28,290 nucleotides of DNA from CAZECE01 sp964510525 (GCA_964510525.1 CAZECE010000047.1:1-28290); one strand, 5' to 3'. Counted from the first letter of the stretch, positions 7,938 through 16,855 are shown. Translations and numbers: made by a program. The notes: a model not told the origin generated them from the sequence alone.

Positions 7938-8828
7938 ATGAAAGATGATGAGTTGGTTAATAAAGAACTGGTTGATAAAGAGCTGATTAAATTAGTTGAG
8001 GCGGTGCTGTTCGTCAGTGACAAACCGTTAACGGTTAAAGCGATTTGGCAACGGTTATTTGGTGATTCAGCTGAGACGGTTGTTCCATTGAATTCGGCTA
8101 ATCAAGAAACTAATAGTGCGGATCAAGAATCCGTGGAAGAGGCTGTTGAGGATCTGGATACAGTTAATAAAGATCTGGATACAGGTAATAAAAAATTTAA
8201 TAAAAAGCTGGATGGGGAGCCTGATGAAGAGCTTGATCAAAAGCCTTTTGCAGAACCGCTGGTAGCAGAGCCTGTCAGCAAAGAAGCGGTAGCTCGAGCG
8301 ATCGAGACTTTGCAAGTGTTTTATCAAGATCGAGGTATTCAGTTGCAGCAAGTTGCGAGTGGGTATCGATTTCAGGCGGCAGTTGATTTGGCGCCGATGA
8401 TCCGTAAAATGCGCCCGGAAAAACCGCCGCGTTATTCTCGAGCTGTCCTTGAGACATTGGCGATCATCGGTTATCAACAACCAGTCACTCGTGCTGAAAT
8501 TGAAGACATTCGCGGCGTCAGTGTCAGCTCTTCGATCATTAAAATGCTGCAAGAGCGTCAATGGGTTCGAGTGGTGGGACATAAGGATGTTCCGGGAAAG
8601 CCGGCATTGCTGGCCACCACGAAAACGTTTTTAGACTATTTCAATTTGTCGAGCCTGGATGCCTTGCCCGCTTTGGCTGAATTGAAAGAAATGGATTTTG
8701 CCGAATCTGATGTCTCTGATATCAAAGTGGATACCAAGGCTGATGTGGCCGAGGATTCTATTGTGGTAGAGAGCTCTCAGGTGGTCGAAAACTCTAAGTT
8801 GGAAGAAAGTTCTGAGTCAGTGGTATAA
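7938..8828 (+). CDS. scpB: ScpB, condensin accessory subunit, with an internal insertion
   Basis: ScpB dimers bind the ScpA kleisin in the SMC complex. Conserved parts are 'LIKLVEAVLFVSDKPLTVK' at 16-34, 'GIQLQQVASGYRFQ' at 133-146, 'YSRAVLETLAIIGYQQPVTR' at 166-185 and 'IRGVSVSSSIIKML' at 191-204, corresponding to the two winged-helix domains. About 65 residues (45-112), acidic and Asn-rich, are inserted where the first winged helix should be continuous, including a tandem 7-residue repeat (DLDTVNK, DLDTGNK). The N-terminus is also repetitive (ELVNKELVDKEL). The C-terminal tail of about 55 residues is acidic and Ser/Val-rich. The protein is 296 residues, well above the usual 180-220. It sits in the scpA-scpB-rluB order common in proteobacteria. 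Confidence 0.92.
   Translation: MKDDELVNKELVDKELIKLVEAVLFVSDKPLTVKAIWQRLFGDSAETVVPLNSANQETNSADQESVEEAVEDLDTVNKDLDTGNKKFNKKLDGEPDEELDQKPFAEPLVAEPVSKEAVARAIETLQVFYQDRGIQLQQVASGYRFQAAVDLAPMIRKMRPEKPPRYSRAVLETLAIIGYQQPVTRAEIEDIRGVSVSSSIIKMLQERQWVRVVGHKDVPGKPALLATTKTFLDYFNLSSLDALPALAELKEMDFAESDVSDIKVDTKADVAEDSIVVESSQVVENSKLEESSESVV
8151..8192 (+). repeat. Tandem 21-bp repeat inside scpB
   Basis: Two adjacent 21-base copies, 8151-8171 and 8172-8192, differ at one base only (T to G) and keep the reading frame, encoding DLDTVNK and DLDTGNK. They lie within the low-complexity insertion of ScpB. Recent in-frame duplication is the simple reading. Confidence 0.9.
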
Positions 8829-8961
8829 CACCTTGATTTCGCTGGGCTCAATGCAAGGCTACAGAGCTGTATTGATGGCAATTCAAGGGTGATAGGTGAG
8901 TGTTTATTAGCTGTCATGATGAAAGGGTTCTATAGTGAATGGAATCTGAGAGTAGTTTGCT

Positions 8962-9942
8962 GTGAGTGAAGAGCCGGAGGATAAATTACCTCGGATCCAA
9001 AAATATTTAGCTGCTAAAGGCATTGCTTCTCGCCGTCAGCTTGAAAAAATGATCCGAGAGGGTCGTATTTGGATCAATGGTGAGCCTGCTGAGTTGGGCA
9101 TGCGCGTTGATACTGGCGATCAGATTGATATTTACAACGACCCTTACAACGACAGTTATAGCGATCATTACACTGACAATGACGTTAATCATGGAAATGA
9201 CTTTAATCAGGGAAAAAATCAGGGAAAAGAAACACTGACTGTGAATAGATCCGATTATATCGAAACCAAGCTGCTGCTATACAATAAGCCTGAAGGGGAA
9301 GTTTGTACCCGAACCGATCCCGAAGGACGCCCTACCGTATTTGATCATTTGCCAGAGCTGGAGTCTGGTCGCTGGGTTGTAGTGGGTCGACTTGATATCA
9401 ATACGACAGGCTTGCTGTTGTTCACCACCGATGGTGAGTTGGCCAATCGCTTAATGCACCCTTCTTCTCAGATTGAGCGCGAATATGCAGTGCGTGTTTA
9501 TGGGCAGGTGGATGATGAGATGTTGGCAGCGCTCGAAACGGGTGTTGAGTTAGAGGATGGCCTGGCTAGCTTTAGCCGTATTGAAGATAAAGGTGGTGAA
9601 GGTAGGAACCATTGGTACCACGTGATTTTAAAAGAAGGTCGTAACCGCGAAGTTCGGCGCTTGTGGGGGCATGTGGGTGCCGAGGTCAGCCGCTTGATTC
9701 GAGTACGTTTTGGTCATGTGTTGCTACCGCGGGATTTGGATCTGGGGGAATGGATGGAGCTGGATCCGAGTGAAATAAGCGCTTTGGAAACTCAAGTGGG
9801 GGTTAAGTTAAAGCGCCGCACGGGCTTGTATGGTCGGAGTAAAGTGCGCGCAGATCATAACGCCCAGCAGGTCAAGACGAATCAAGGTCAATCGAAAGAC
9901 GGTGGCAAACGTACTGGGTATTTACGGCGTCGCCGGACTTAA
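8962..9942 (+). CDS. rluB: RluB-like 23S rRNA pseudouridine synthase
   Basis: This 326-residue enzyme of the RsuA/RluB/E/F family converts a uridine in 23S rRNA to pseudouridine (U2605 in E. coli for RluB). It has an N-terminal S4 RNA-binding domain (about 9-57: 'RIQKYLAAKGIASRRQLEKM'), then the catalytic domain with 'YNKPEGEVCTRTDPEGRPTV' and the active-site Asp145 in 'GRLDINTTGLLLFTTDGELA', and 'EGRNREVRRLWGHVG' near residue 225. Between the S4 and catalytic domains about 30 residues (58-90) are inserted, made of repeated Tyr-Asn-Asp units and a NQGK duplication. The tail is basic, as usual for RluB. The start is GTG at 8962. Its place behind scpB supports the RluB call. The stop overlaps the convergent GGDEF gene by 4 bases (TTAA). 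Confidence 0.92.
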   Translation: MSEEPEDKLPRIQKYLAAKGIASRRQLEKMIREGRIWINGEPAELGMRVDTGDQIDIYNDPYNDSYSDHYTDNDVNHGNDFNQGKNQGKETLTVNRSDYIETKLLLYNKPEGEVCTRTDPEGRPTVFDHLPELESGRWVVVGRLDINTTGLLLFTTDGELANRLMHPSSQIEREYAVRVYGQVDDEMLAALETGVELEDGLASFSRIEDKGGEGRNHWYHVILKEGRNREVRRLWGHVGAEVSRLIRVRFGHVLLPRDLDLGEWMELDPSEISALETQVGVKLKRRTGLYGRSKVRADHNAQQVKTNQGQSKDGGKRTGYLRRRRT

Positions 9943-10904
9943 CAGTTCGGTTCAGCACTACTAACGGGAGTGGTTTCGCTGATTACTTGATTACGACCGC
10001 AATCTTTGGCTCGATAAAGGGCTTGATCGGCGCGTTCCAATAGGTTTTTCAACACGTCTTTTTCAGCTTTGCAGGATGTCAAACTGGCGACGCCGGCACT
10101 GATAGAGACGGGTATTTCTTGGCCTTTATGCTGACATGAGCTCTTTTCAATTAGCTGTCTTAAGCGTTCCGTGATCACTAGCGCGCCATCGAGTTCGGTT
10201 TTGTTGAATAACACCACAAACTCTTCACCACCATAGCGAAACACCCGATCCGCATTACGGCAGTTTTTGATCAGTGTTTGGCTGATTTGTTTCAATACCA
10301 CGTCCCCAGTGGCATGTCCATACTGATCATTAATGGACTTAAAATAATCCACATCGATCATGGCGATGGATAATGCGTGATCGTAGCGCAGGGAAATATC
10401 GATCTCTCTTTGCAAGGCATTGTCTAAAGCAATGCGGTTACCTGCGCCTGTTAAGGAATCGGTCAGGGCTGAGCGAATCGCTTGAGTGTACTTCAGTGCA
10501 TTGCGCAGAGGGTATACGGCGGCCAAGATGGCGTCTTCAATGGTATGCAATTCTTCTTTTGTAAACTTGTTTAGGCGAGTAAAGGTAATTTCGCCCATGT
10601 ATTCGCCTTCTGTTACTAGGGTGAAAGTGTGTGTATGTTTGGCGGGTTCCCCAAAAGTCAGATGGATGTTTTCTGAGGGCAGTGTGTAAAAACAGCTGGT
10701 CATACCAAATAAGCTTTTAAATTCTTTAAATAAGGCTTCAATTTGTTGATTTATGTCGAGTGATTTTTGCAGCGCCAGATTTAAGCGCCAAAATAAATCG
10801 GTCTGCCGTAATGACGTCCGCAACTCGGGCGCGATCCGTTTTTCAAACTGATTTGCGGTAGACGAGGGCTGTCTGTCTTGAAAAAATCGTTTCTCTGTGG
10901 GCAT
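9939..10904 (-). CDS. GGDEF diguanylate cyclase
   Basis: This 321-residue protein is predicted to make cyclic di-GMP from two GTP. The C-terminal half (about 145-310) is a GGDEF domain with 'LTDSLTGAGNR' at 147-157, metal-binding 'IDVDYFKSIND' at 183-193, and the active-site loop 'GGEEF' at 225-229, intact for catalysis. An RxxD product-inhibition site is present as RNAD at 216-219, exactly five residues before the loop. The N-terminal half (about 30-140) looks like a small GAF-type sensory domain with no membrane segment, so it is probably a cytoplasmic sensor; the ligand is unknown. It ends against rluB and starts divergently from nnr. Confidence 0.93.
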   Translation of the reverse strand: MPTEKRFFQDRQPSSTANQFEKRIAPELRTSLRQTDLFWRLNLALQKSLDINQQIEALFKEFKSLFGMTSCFYTLPSENIHLTFGEPAKHTHTFTLVTEGEYMGEITFTRLNKFTKEELHTIEDAILAAVYPLRNALKYTQAIRSALTDSLTGAGNRIALDNALQREIDISLRYDHALSIAMIDVDYFKSINDQYGHATGDVVLKQISQTLIKNCRNADRVFRYGGEEFVVLFNKTELDGALVITERLRQLIEKSSCQHKGQEIPVSISAGVASLTSCKAEKDVLKNLLERADQALYRAKDCGRNQVISETTPVSSAEPNC

Positions 10905-11004
10905 TGCACAGGCCTTATTTAAACTATTCGGGTCAATAAGTTGTTTCTATAAGCGTAATGCAAGTTTTGGCGCTGTCAGGTTTTTTTCATAAAAACTTCT
11001 TGGC

Positions 11005-11033
11005 TTGGCACCTTGCAGAGGTTCGGTTATGCT
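11005..11033 (+). promoter_or_regulatory. Predicted sigma70-type promoter of the nnr operon
   Basis: A -35 box TTGGCA (11005-11010) and a -10 box TATGCT (11028-11033) are separated by exactly 17 bases, about 60 bases before the nnr start. Each box matches four of six consensus positions. The upstream stretch has T- and A-runs (about 10980-10996). The remainder of the 188-bp region shared with the divergent GGDEF gene shows no second promoter I could defend. Confidence 0.5.
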
Positions 11034-11092
11034 CTGTGCCTATTTTGGTTTAGAAATAGTCAGGGTTTATTAATTCAAGTGAGAGATTCGAT

Positions 11093-12793
11093 ATGAGTGG
11101 TATTACGCGGGAATTACCTAAAACACTGTATTCAGCTAAGCAGGCCAAAAGAATCGATCAAGCCTGGATCAGAAGTCATCCGGTTACTGGCTACCAATTG
11201 ATGTGCCGTGCTGGCTTGGGGTTGTGGCATTTGATGCAAGGTTCTTTGACGGCGGGTGCTCGCATTGTGATTTTGGTGGGTGCTGGCAATAACGGTGGCG
11301 ATGGGTATGTGGTTGCTCGTTTGGCGCACGAACAAGGCTACTCCGTTCTTATTGTTTACAGTACACCGCCCAGGAATCTGAAGGGGCCTGCGCGAGAGGC
11401 GGCTCAAATTTGTGAAAGTGCGTCAATAGAGTGCCAACCTTGGGCGGGCAAGTTGCCGCCAGCGGATGTGTATGTCGATGCGTTATTGGGGATTGGATTC
11501 TCTCCCGTTATGGGCAGTGCTAATCCGCTTAAACCGCCCATCAATGACATGGTTGCCGCTTTAAATAAGGTCTCGGTGCCTATTTATTCAGCGGATATAC
11601 CCACTGGAATTGATGCCGACCGTGGCAAGTTAACCAATTTGGCGGTTAAAGCGACCGCGACTGTGACCTTTATTACGTGCTCTCCCGGTTTGCTGACGGG
11701 CAGTGCGGTCGATTATGTGGGTGAGCTTTGGTTTGATGATTTAGGGGTACCGGATGAGGTGCTGCAATCGTTTGCCAGTACGATTAATTGCTTGGGTCGC
11801 GCACAGATCCCGACGCAAGCGGCTTTAAATCGCGTAAGGTCTCGATCACTCAGTGCGCATAAAGGTGACTTTGGTCATGTGGTCATTGTTGGTGGGGATT
11901 TGGGGTTAGGCGGTGCTGCTTTGATGGCGGCTGAAGCGGCATTGATGGCTGGGGCTGGGAAGGTCTCTCTAATCACTCGGCCGGAGCATGTGCCGGCTGC
12001 TTTGGTTCGAGTGCCGGAAGTAATGGTGCTGGGGGTCGATGTGAAATCCTCAGAAGAGGTGTTACGGAAAGCCAATGATGTATTGATGCAAGCGTCCGTA
12101 GCGGTGTTGGGTGTCGGCTTGGGGTTGGGGGAATGGGGCATTAATTTGGCTCAATTAACCTTTGAATACAGCAAAGCCCTGGTGTTAGATGCCGATGTTT
12201 TAAATTTATTGGCAGACCGTTCATTAAGCTGGCCAGATGCGAATACGCCGAGAGTGATGACACCTCACCCGAAAGAAGCGGCGCGCTTGTTGAATACGAC
12301 GGTGCCCAACGTTGAGAACGATCGCTTGTATGCGGCTGAGAAATGCCGCGATCGGTTTCGTGCTCAGGTGGTCTTAAAAGGCGCGGGCACGGTGGTGAGT
12401 CGGTATTCTGGATCGCACTCACAATCAACCTTGATTCATGCGGGTAATCCAGGCATGGCTTCTGGTGGGACGGGGGATGTGTTGTCCGGTGTGATAGGTG
12501 CTTTGGTGGCTCAGGGGTTGCCGGTTGATTTAGCCGCCGTCAATGGTTCGTTATTGCACGCTGTTGCCGGTGATGAGGCGGCTGAGAGGCTAGGGCAAGT
12601 GGGGTTAAGGGCTTCAGAGCTGCCGAGGTATGTGCGTCAGCTTCTGGCCAAACCTGTGGGACCCATGTTGCCAGAGGCGCTGTCATCATCAACAGTGACC
12701 GATACATTATCGTTGGCGGTCAAGGATGTGCGCAACAGTCAGGCCGTTGCCTCCTCTTCTAGCCCTTCGGCAGCTTCGGCATTTGATGCGTAA
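11093..12793 (+). CDS. nnr: Bifunctional NAD(P)HX epimerase / ADP-dependent dehydratase
   Basis: This enzyme repairs damaged hydrated NADH and NADPH. The N-terminal epimerase domain (YjeF_N, about 10-235) carries 'LVGAGNNGGDGYVVAR' at 61-76 and 'SADIPTGIDADRG' further on. The C-terminal kinase-like dehydratase domain begins at about 250 with 'HKGDFGHVVIVGG' and has 'MTPHPKEAARLL' and the nucleotide and active-site loop 'GNPGMASGGTGDVLSGVIGA'. At 566 residues it exceeds E. coli Nnr (515); much of the excess is a Ser/Ala-rich tail of about 40 residues after 'LLAKPVGPMLPEAL'. A GAGAG ribosome site precedes the ATG. It is the first gene of nnr-tsaE-amiB-mutL, the same order as in E. coli. Confidence 0.95.
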   Translation: MSGITRELPKTLYSAKQAKRIDQAWIRSHPVTGYQLMCRAGLGLWHLMQGSLTAGARIVILVGAGNNGGDGYVVARLAHEQGYSVLIVYSTPPRNLKGPAREAAQICESASIECQPWAGKLPPADVYVDALLGIGFSPVMGSANPLKPPINDMVAALNKVSVPIYSADIPTGIDADRGKLTNLAVKATATVTFITCSPGLLTGSAVDYVGELWFDDLGVPDEVLQSFASTINCLGRAQIPTQAALNRVRSRSLSAHKGDFGHVVIVGGDLGLGGAALMAAEAALMAGAGKVSLITRPEHVPAALVRVPEVMVLGVDVKSSEEVLRKANDVLMQASVAVLGVGLGLGEWGINLAQLTFEYSKALVLDADVLNLLADRSLSWPDANTPRVMTPHPKEAARLLNTTVPNVENDRLYAAEKCRDRFRAQVVLKGAGTVVSRYSGSHSQSTLIHAGNPGMASGGTGDVLSGVIGALVAQGLPVDLAAVNGSLLHAVAGDEAAERLGQVGLRASELPRYVRQLLAKPVGPMLPEALSSSTVTDTLSLAVKDVRNSQAVASSSSPSAASAFDA

Positions 12794-12803
12794 GTAGCTT
12801 ATT

Positions 12804-12838
12804 TGAGTTGGGCTTGAGTTGGATTGGAGTTGGAGCTT
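12804..12838 (+). repeat. Three 11-bp tandem repeats in the tsaE leader
   Basis: The heptamer GAGTTGG starts at 12805, 12816 and 12827, an exact 11-base period, filling most of the gap between nnr and tsaE. The last copy runs into the GGAG that probably serves as the tsaE ribosome site. The period is not a multiple of three, so this is not coding. Confidence 0.7.
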
Positions 12839-12840
12839 GA

Positions 12841-13320
12841 ATGTCTTTGGTTGGGGTTTATGAAGGTTTAACAGAGGCATCGCTGCAAGCGTTGGCCGCA
12901 CGCTTTGCTGCATCCTTGTCGAATGATGCGATGTCGAGTGATCCGTCGTTGTCCTGGCCGTTACTGATTGAAATGCAGGGCCCGTTAGGGGCTGGTAAAA
13001 CCACTTTTGTGCGATTCTTGTTAAAAGCTCTTGGGCACAACGGTTCTGTGAAAAGCCCAACATACAGTTTACTTGAGCCTTATCCTGATATTTTGTATGG
13101 TGTTTTCCACTGGGATTTGTATCGCTTAGGCCATCCCGAGGAGCTTGAGTATTTGGGGTTTCGAGATCTGATGGTCGATCGACACTGTTGTATCGTAGAG
13201 TGGGCAGATAAAGGTGCTGGGTATTTGCTGCCTGCTCAGCTGGTCATTCAGTTGGAACCGGATTCTGAGACAACACGGCGCTTGAGCATCAGTTCGGATG
13301 CTGGGCCTGATGCGAGCTGA
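12841..13320 (+). CDS. tsaE: TsaE, ATPase for tRNA t6A synthesis
   Basis: TsaE is the essential ATPase partner of TsaB and TsaD, which make the t6A37 modification on ANN-decoding tRNAs. The 159-residue protein has a Walker A 'GPLGAGKTT' at 47-55, 'KSPTYSLLEPY' just after, the 'HWDLYRLGHPEELEYLGFRD' segment, and 'IVEWADKG' near 120-127, all as in E. coli TsaE (YjeE). About 15 extra residues sit before the P-loop region. The ATG follows a repetitive leader ending in a GGAG. It lies second in the nnr-tsaE-amiB-mutL group, with 47 bp and 33 bp gaps on either side. Confidence 0.95.
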   Translation: MSLVGVYEGLTEASLQALAARFAASLSNDAMSSDPSLSWPLLIEMQGPLGAGKTTFVRFLLKALGHNGSVKSPTYSLLEPYPDILYGVFHWDLYRLGHPEELEYLGFRDLMVDRHCCIVEWADKGAGYLLPAQLVIQLEPDSETTRRLSISSDAGPDAS

Positions 13321-13353
13321 ATTTATCTATCTTTCATATTTGATGTTAGCGGG

Positions 13354-14853
13354 ATGCTTATTAACGCAGGGTGTTTAAATCAACAAGGCAGGTCGAGTGT
13401 CTTTGCTTTTGTGCTTTCGGCAGGTCTTGTGTTTACTTGTTTAGGGCTGCTCAATAACGCTTTAGCCAATACTAATCGTAGTGTTACGTCTAGGGCTTTG
13501 GAAGCGGTGCGTGTTTGGCCTTCGGAGAAAAAAACCCGAATTGTGCTGGAGTTTGATCGCTCGTTTCAGTACCAGGTTTTTGAATTAAATAACCCGCCTC
13601 GCTTAGTGGTCGATATTAAAAATGCCCAGTGGCGTTCCGTTAAGTTGCCAGATGGGCTCTCGGGTTCGCCACTGAAAAAGATTCGCCATGGTAAGCAGCC
13701 TGGCAATACTCTTCGAGTAGTGATGGATTTGAAATCGCCGGTGCAACGCACGGATTATGTGTTGGATCCGAGTGCGCATTATGGTCATCGTTTGGTGATT
13801 GATGTCCGAGATGATGGCCGCTCCAATTCTTATTCCGATGCTCGACCGGCGCTGGCGGGTCTGAAGCCCAATGCAAGACAAAAGGCAGTAGTTAAGCCTG
13901 ATGTCAGGTCAAATGTTAGGTCAAAGACAGAAGCTAGGGCAATGAAAACACGCCTGTCGGAACACTTTCGAGATGTTGTGGTGGCGATTGATCCCGGGCA
14001 TGGTGGGGAAGATCCGGGAGCGTTGGGCAAGAAAGGGTTGAAAGAAAAGCATGTGGTGTTGCAGATTTCTAAGTTGTTAAAACAACACATTGATCGCGAA
14101 CCTGGAATGCGAGGGGTGTTGACTCGCGATGGTGATTATTTTGTAGGCTTGGCAAAACGACGGGTTTTGGCAAAAAACAAACATCAAGCCGATATTTTTG
14201 TGTCCATTCACGCGGATGCTTGGAAGCGACCTGAAGCCCATGGTGCTTCGGTGTATGTCTTATCGCGTCGAGGGGCATCCAGTGCGTTGGCCGGCTATCT
14301 AGCGCAAAAAGAAAATGCGGTGGATGCGATTGGCGGCGCTCAAGTGGCCAAGCAAGATGAAATGTTGCGCAATGTGCTGGCGGACTTGGCGATGGAAGGC
14401 AGCTTGGAGCATAGTTTTCGGGTAGCGGAATATGTGATTGATGAATTGTCTGAAGTGACTCATATGCACAAAAGCAGTGTTGAGCAGGCGGGGTTTATGG
14501 TGCTCAAATCGTTGGATATTCCGTCGATTTTGGTTGAAACCGGTTTTATTTCGAATCCTGGTGAAGAAAAAAAGTTAGCCAATAAACGCCATCAAGAACG
14601 GTTGGCCAATGGCTTGTTTCACGCGATCAAAAAATACTTTAATGCGTTGCCACCGCCGGATACCTACTTTGCTGCTTTGCAGGGCAACTGGCCGAGTCAA
14701 CATAAAATTAATGCGGGTGAAACTTTATCTGAAATTGCGATGAAGTATCGAACCTCGACGACCCAGTTAAAACAATTAAACCGGCTGAACTCAGACCGAA
14801 TTTATGTCGGAACTGTGCTAAGGTTGCCGCAGCCTAATGACGCTCTGAAATAA
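13354..14853 (+). CDS. amiB: AmiB-like N-acetylmuramoyl-L-alanine amidase
   Basis: This periplasmic enzyme cuts the peptide stem from peptidoglycan to separate daughter cells. A signal peptide (about 1-39, hydrophobic 16-35, ending ALA) is followed by an AMIN domain (about 48-153), a low-complexity linker (157-205, repeated 'DVRSN'-type units), and an Amidase_3 domain. Zinc ligands are His216 in 'AIDPGHGGEDPG', Glu231 and His286 in 'VSIHADA', and the catalytic Glu395 is in 'SILVETGFISNP'. A single LysM domain closes the protein (about 450-492: 'INAGETLSEIAMKY'). The helix around 330-375 may be the autoinhibitory segment that EnvC-type activators displace (inference). At 499 residues the layout resembles E. 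coli AmiB, though that enzyme lacks the N-terminal AMIN domain's position variants seen elsewhere. Confidence 0.94.
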   Translation: MLINAGCLNQQGRSSVFAFVLSAGLVFTCLGLLNNALANTNRSVTSRALEAVRVWPSEKKTRIVLEFDRSFQYQVFELNNPPRLVVDIKNAQWRSVKLPDGLSGSPLKKIRHGKQPGNTLRVVMDLKSPVQRTDYVLDPSAHYGHRLVIDVRDDGRSNSYSDARPALAGLKPNARQKAVVKPDVRSNVRSKTEARAMKTRLSEHFRDVVVAIDPGHGGEDPGALGKKGLKEKHVVLQISKLLKQHIDREPGMRGVLTRDGDYFVGLAKRRVLAKNKHQADIFVSIHADAWKRPEAHGASVYVLSRRGASSALAGYLAQKENAVDAIGGAQVAKQDEMLRNVLADLAMEGSLEHSFRVAEYVIDELSEVTHMHKSSVEQAGFMVLKSLDIPSILVETGFISNPGEEKKLANKRHQERLANGLFHAIKKYFNALPPPDTYFAALQGNWPSQHKINAGETLSEIAMKYRTSTTQLKQLNRLNSDRIYVGTVLRLPQPNDALK

Positions 14854-14893
14854 CGCGCCCTGAAATACTCGCCTAGATAAAAGAAGCTCCATC

Positions 14894-16846
14894 ATGTCCA
14901 AAATACACAAGTTGCCGCCGTTGTTGGCGAACCAAATTGCCGCTGGTGAAGTTGTGGAGCGGCCCGCTGCCGTCGTCAAAGAGCTGGTTGAAAACAGCAT
15001 TGATGCCGGGGCGACCCAAATTAAAGTCGAGATTGAAAAGGGCGGCCAGAAGTTGATTCGTGTGGTCGATGATGGCAGCGGCATTGAGCAAGAGGACATT
15101 GTGCTGGCGGTGGATCGTCATGCGACCAGCAAAATTGGCGCTACGGCCGATTTGGGCTCCATTGCGACCCTGGGGTTTCGGGGGGAGGCGTTAGCGAGTA
15201 TTGCGTCGGTATCGCGTTTTGAATTAACCAGTCGCGTCGCGGATGCACAAGCCGCTTGGCAGTTCACAGTGGCTGGGACCAGCGACCAGCCGGTGTTAAA
15301 ACCGGCGCCCCACCCAGTGGGTACCACAATTGAAGTGCGTGATTTATTTTTTAACATTCCTGCGCGACGTAAATTTTTAAAAACCGAGCGGACGGAATTG
15401 GCGCACATTGAAACCTTATTGAAAAAGTTGGCGTTAAGTTACTTCACGATTGGGTTTGAGCTGATTCACAATGGAAAATCCTTGTTTCGTTACACCCCTG
15501 TGGTTGAGGCGGTGGATCAAGACCGTCGTATTGCACAGCTGTTAGGCAAAAGCTTTTTAACTCAGTGTTTGTGTGTTGATGTGGCGGTTGGTGAGTTACG
15601 CTTGCATGGCTGGATGGGGTTGCCGGCGTATTCCAGGTCGCAGCCGGATCAGCAGTATTTTTTTGTCAATCAACGGGTGGTGCGCGATAAGGTGATATCG
15701 CACGCGGTCAAAAAAGCGTACCAAGATGTGTTGCACCACGGCCGGCACCCGGCGTTTATTTTGTATTTGTCGTTGCCGTTTGATCAGGTCGATGTCAACG
15801 TGCATCCGACCAAGCATGAGGTGCGGTTTCAACAGAGTCGCCAGGTGCATGATTTTTTGTTCAGCAGTCTGCATCGAGCGATGGCGGAGGTCAGGCCGCA
15901 AGAACTGGTCACGCAGCAGGTTCAAGAACAAGCGGCTCAGGCACAAGAGATACAGGCAAAAGAGATTCAAGCGCAGCAGGCGCAAGCTCATTCAGATCAA
16001 ATGGCTCAGCCAACACATGCCCAACAAGGTCAAGTGCCGTCGCCTTCATATAACCCATCGCCAACCGATCGAGCGCGCTCGGCGGTGGCGTTTGGTAAGT
16101 ATCAAAACTTGGTCCAATCCGTGTTGTCTTTGGATCAGAATTTTGATCAGGCTACGGATCAGGAAACCGATCAACATGCGTTTGCTAAACAGCCTGAGCA
16201 ATTCGCCAAGCAGCCCCAGCCGGAGGCCAATAATTTACCGGGGGCAACTGAAAGCGCGAGTCATTTTCCATTGGGTTTTGCGATCGCGCAGCTCAAAGGC
16301 ATTTTTATTTTAGCGGAGAATTCAGAGGGCTTGGTCGTGGTGGATATGCATGCGGCAGCTGAGCGCATTACTTATGAATCGCTGAAGCAGGATTTTTACG
16401 AACGCAAGCCCGCTTCACAAGTGTTGGTGTTGCCGGTTAATGTGTCGGTGTCAGAGGCTGAAGCCGATCAAGCCGAACGCTTTCAAGCGTCGTTTAAAGA
16501 GCTGGGTATTGAATTGGATCGCATTGGATTGGATGCGTTGAAAGTGACCGCTGTGCCCAGTGTGTTGGAAGGCGCTAATATTGAAAACCTGGTGCGCGAT
16601 GTGCTGGCGGATGTGATGACCTGGGGCGAAAGTGATCGCGTGGAAGCGCAATTCAACGATGTTCTGGCCACGATGGCGTGCCATGGTTCAGTACGCGCCA
16701 ATCGGACATTAAGCATTCCTGAAATGAATGCTTTATTGCGGCAAATGGAGGATGTATCACGCAGTGGGCAGTGTAACCACGGCCGGCCGACTTGGGTGGT
16801 AAAGTCCTTAAAAGAGTTGGATCAGTGGTTTTGGCGTGGTAAATGA
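14894..16846 (+). CDS. mutL: DNA mismatch repair protein MutL with an endonuclease motif
   Basis: MutL links mismatch recognition by MutS to strand removal. The N-terminal GHKL ATPase shows 'NQIAAGEVVERPAAVVKELV' at 13-32 with Glu30 as the general base, 'DDGSGI' at 59-64, 'RHATSKI' at 75-81, and 'GFRGEALASI' at 94-103. A Gln-rich linker (about 335-450) joins it to the C-terminal dimerisation domain. There Asp484-His486-Glu490-Glu495 form 'DMHAAAERITYE', fitting the D[QM]HA-x2-E-x4-E nuclease motif, with 'ACHGSVRA' (595-602) and 'CNHGRP' (627-632) completing the metal site. This points to a nicking MutL as in Pseudomonas, not the E. coli type, and suggests MutH may be absent (inference). The usual next genes miaA and hfq are missing; palindromic repeats follow. 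Confidence 0.96.
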   Translation: MSKIHKLPPLLANQIAAGEVVERPAAVVKELVENSIDAGATQIKVEIEKGGQKLIRVVDDGSGIEQEDIVLAVDRHATSKIGATADLGSIATLGFRGEALASIASVSRFELTSRVADAQAAWQFTVAGTSDQPVLKPAPHPVGTTIEVRDLFFNIPARRKFLKTERTELAHIETLLKKLALSYFTIGFELIHNGKSLFRYTPVVEAVDQDRRIAQLLGKSFLTQCLCVDVAVGELRLHGWMGLPAYSRSQPDQQYFFVNQRVVRDKVISHAVKKAYQDVLHHGRHPAFILYLSLPFDQVDVNVHPTKHEVRFQQSRQVHDFLFSSLHRAMAEVRPQELVTQQVQEQAAQAQEIQAKEIQAQQAQAHSDQMAQPTHAQQGQVPSPSYNPSPTDRARSAVAFGKYQNLVQSVLSLDQNFDQATDQETDQHAFAKQPEQFAKQPQPEANNLPGATESASHFPLGFAIAQLKGIFILAENSEGLVVVDMHAAAERITYESLKQDFYERKPASQVLVLPVNVSVSEAEADQAERFQASFKELGIELDRIGLDALKVTAVPSVLEGANIENLVRDVLADVMTWGESDRVEAQFNDVLATMACHGSVRANRTLSIPEMNALLRQMEDVSRSGQCNHGRPTWVVKSLKELDQWFWRGK

Positions 16847-16855
16847 GCGTAGTTC

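Noticed and set aside
8067..8582. 171-codon open frame antisense to scpB
   Set aside because: It lies wholly within scpB, encodes no recognisable motif, and is a consequence of codon bias in the real gene.
15726..16313. 195-codon frame in mutL, other reading frame
   Set aside because: Arg/Ser-rich product with no domain, inside the well-supported mutL frame.
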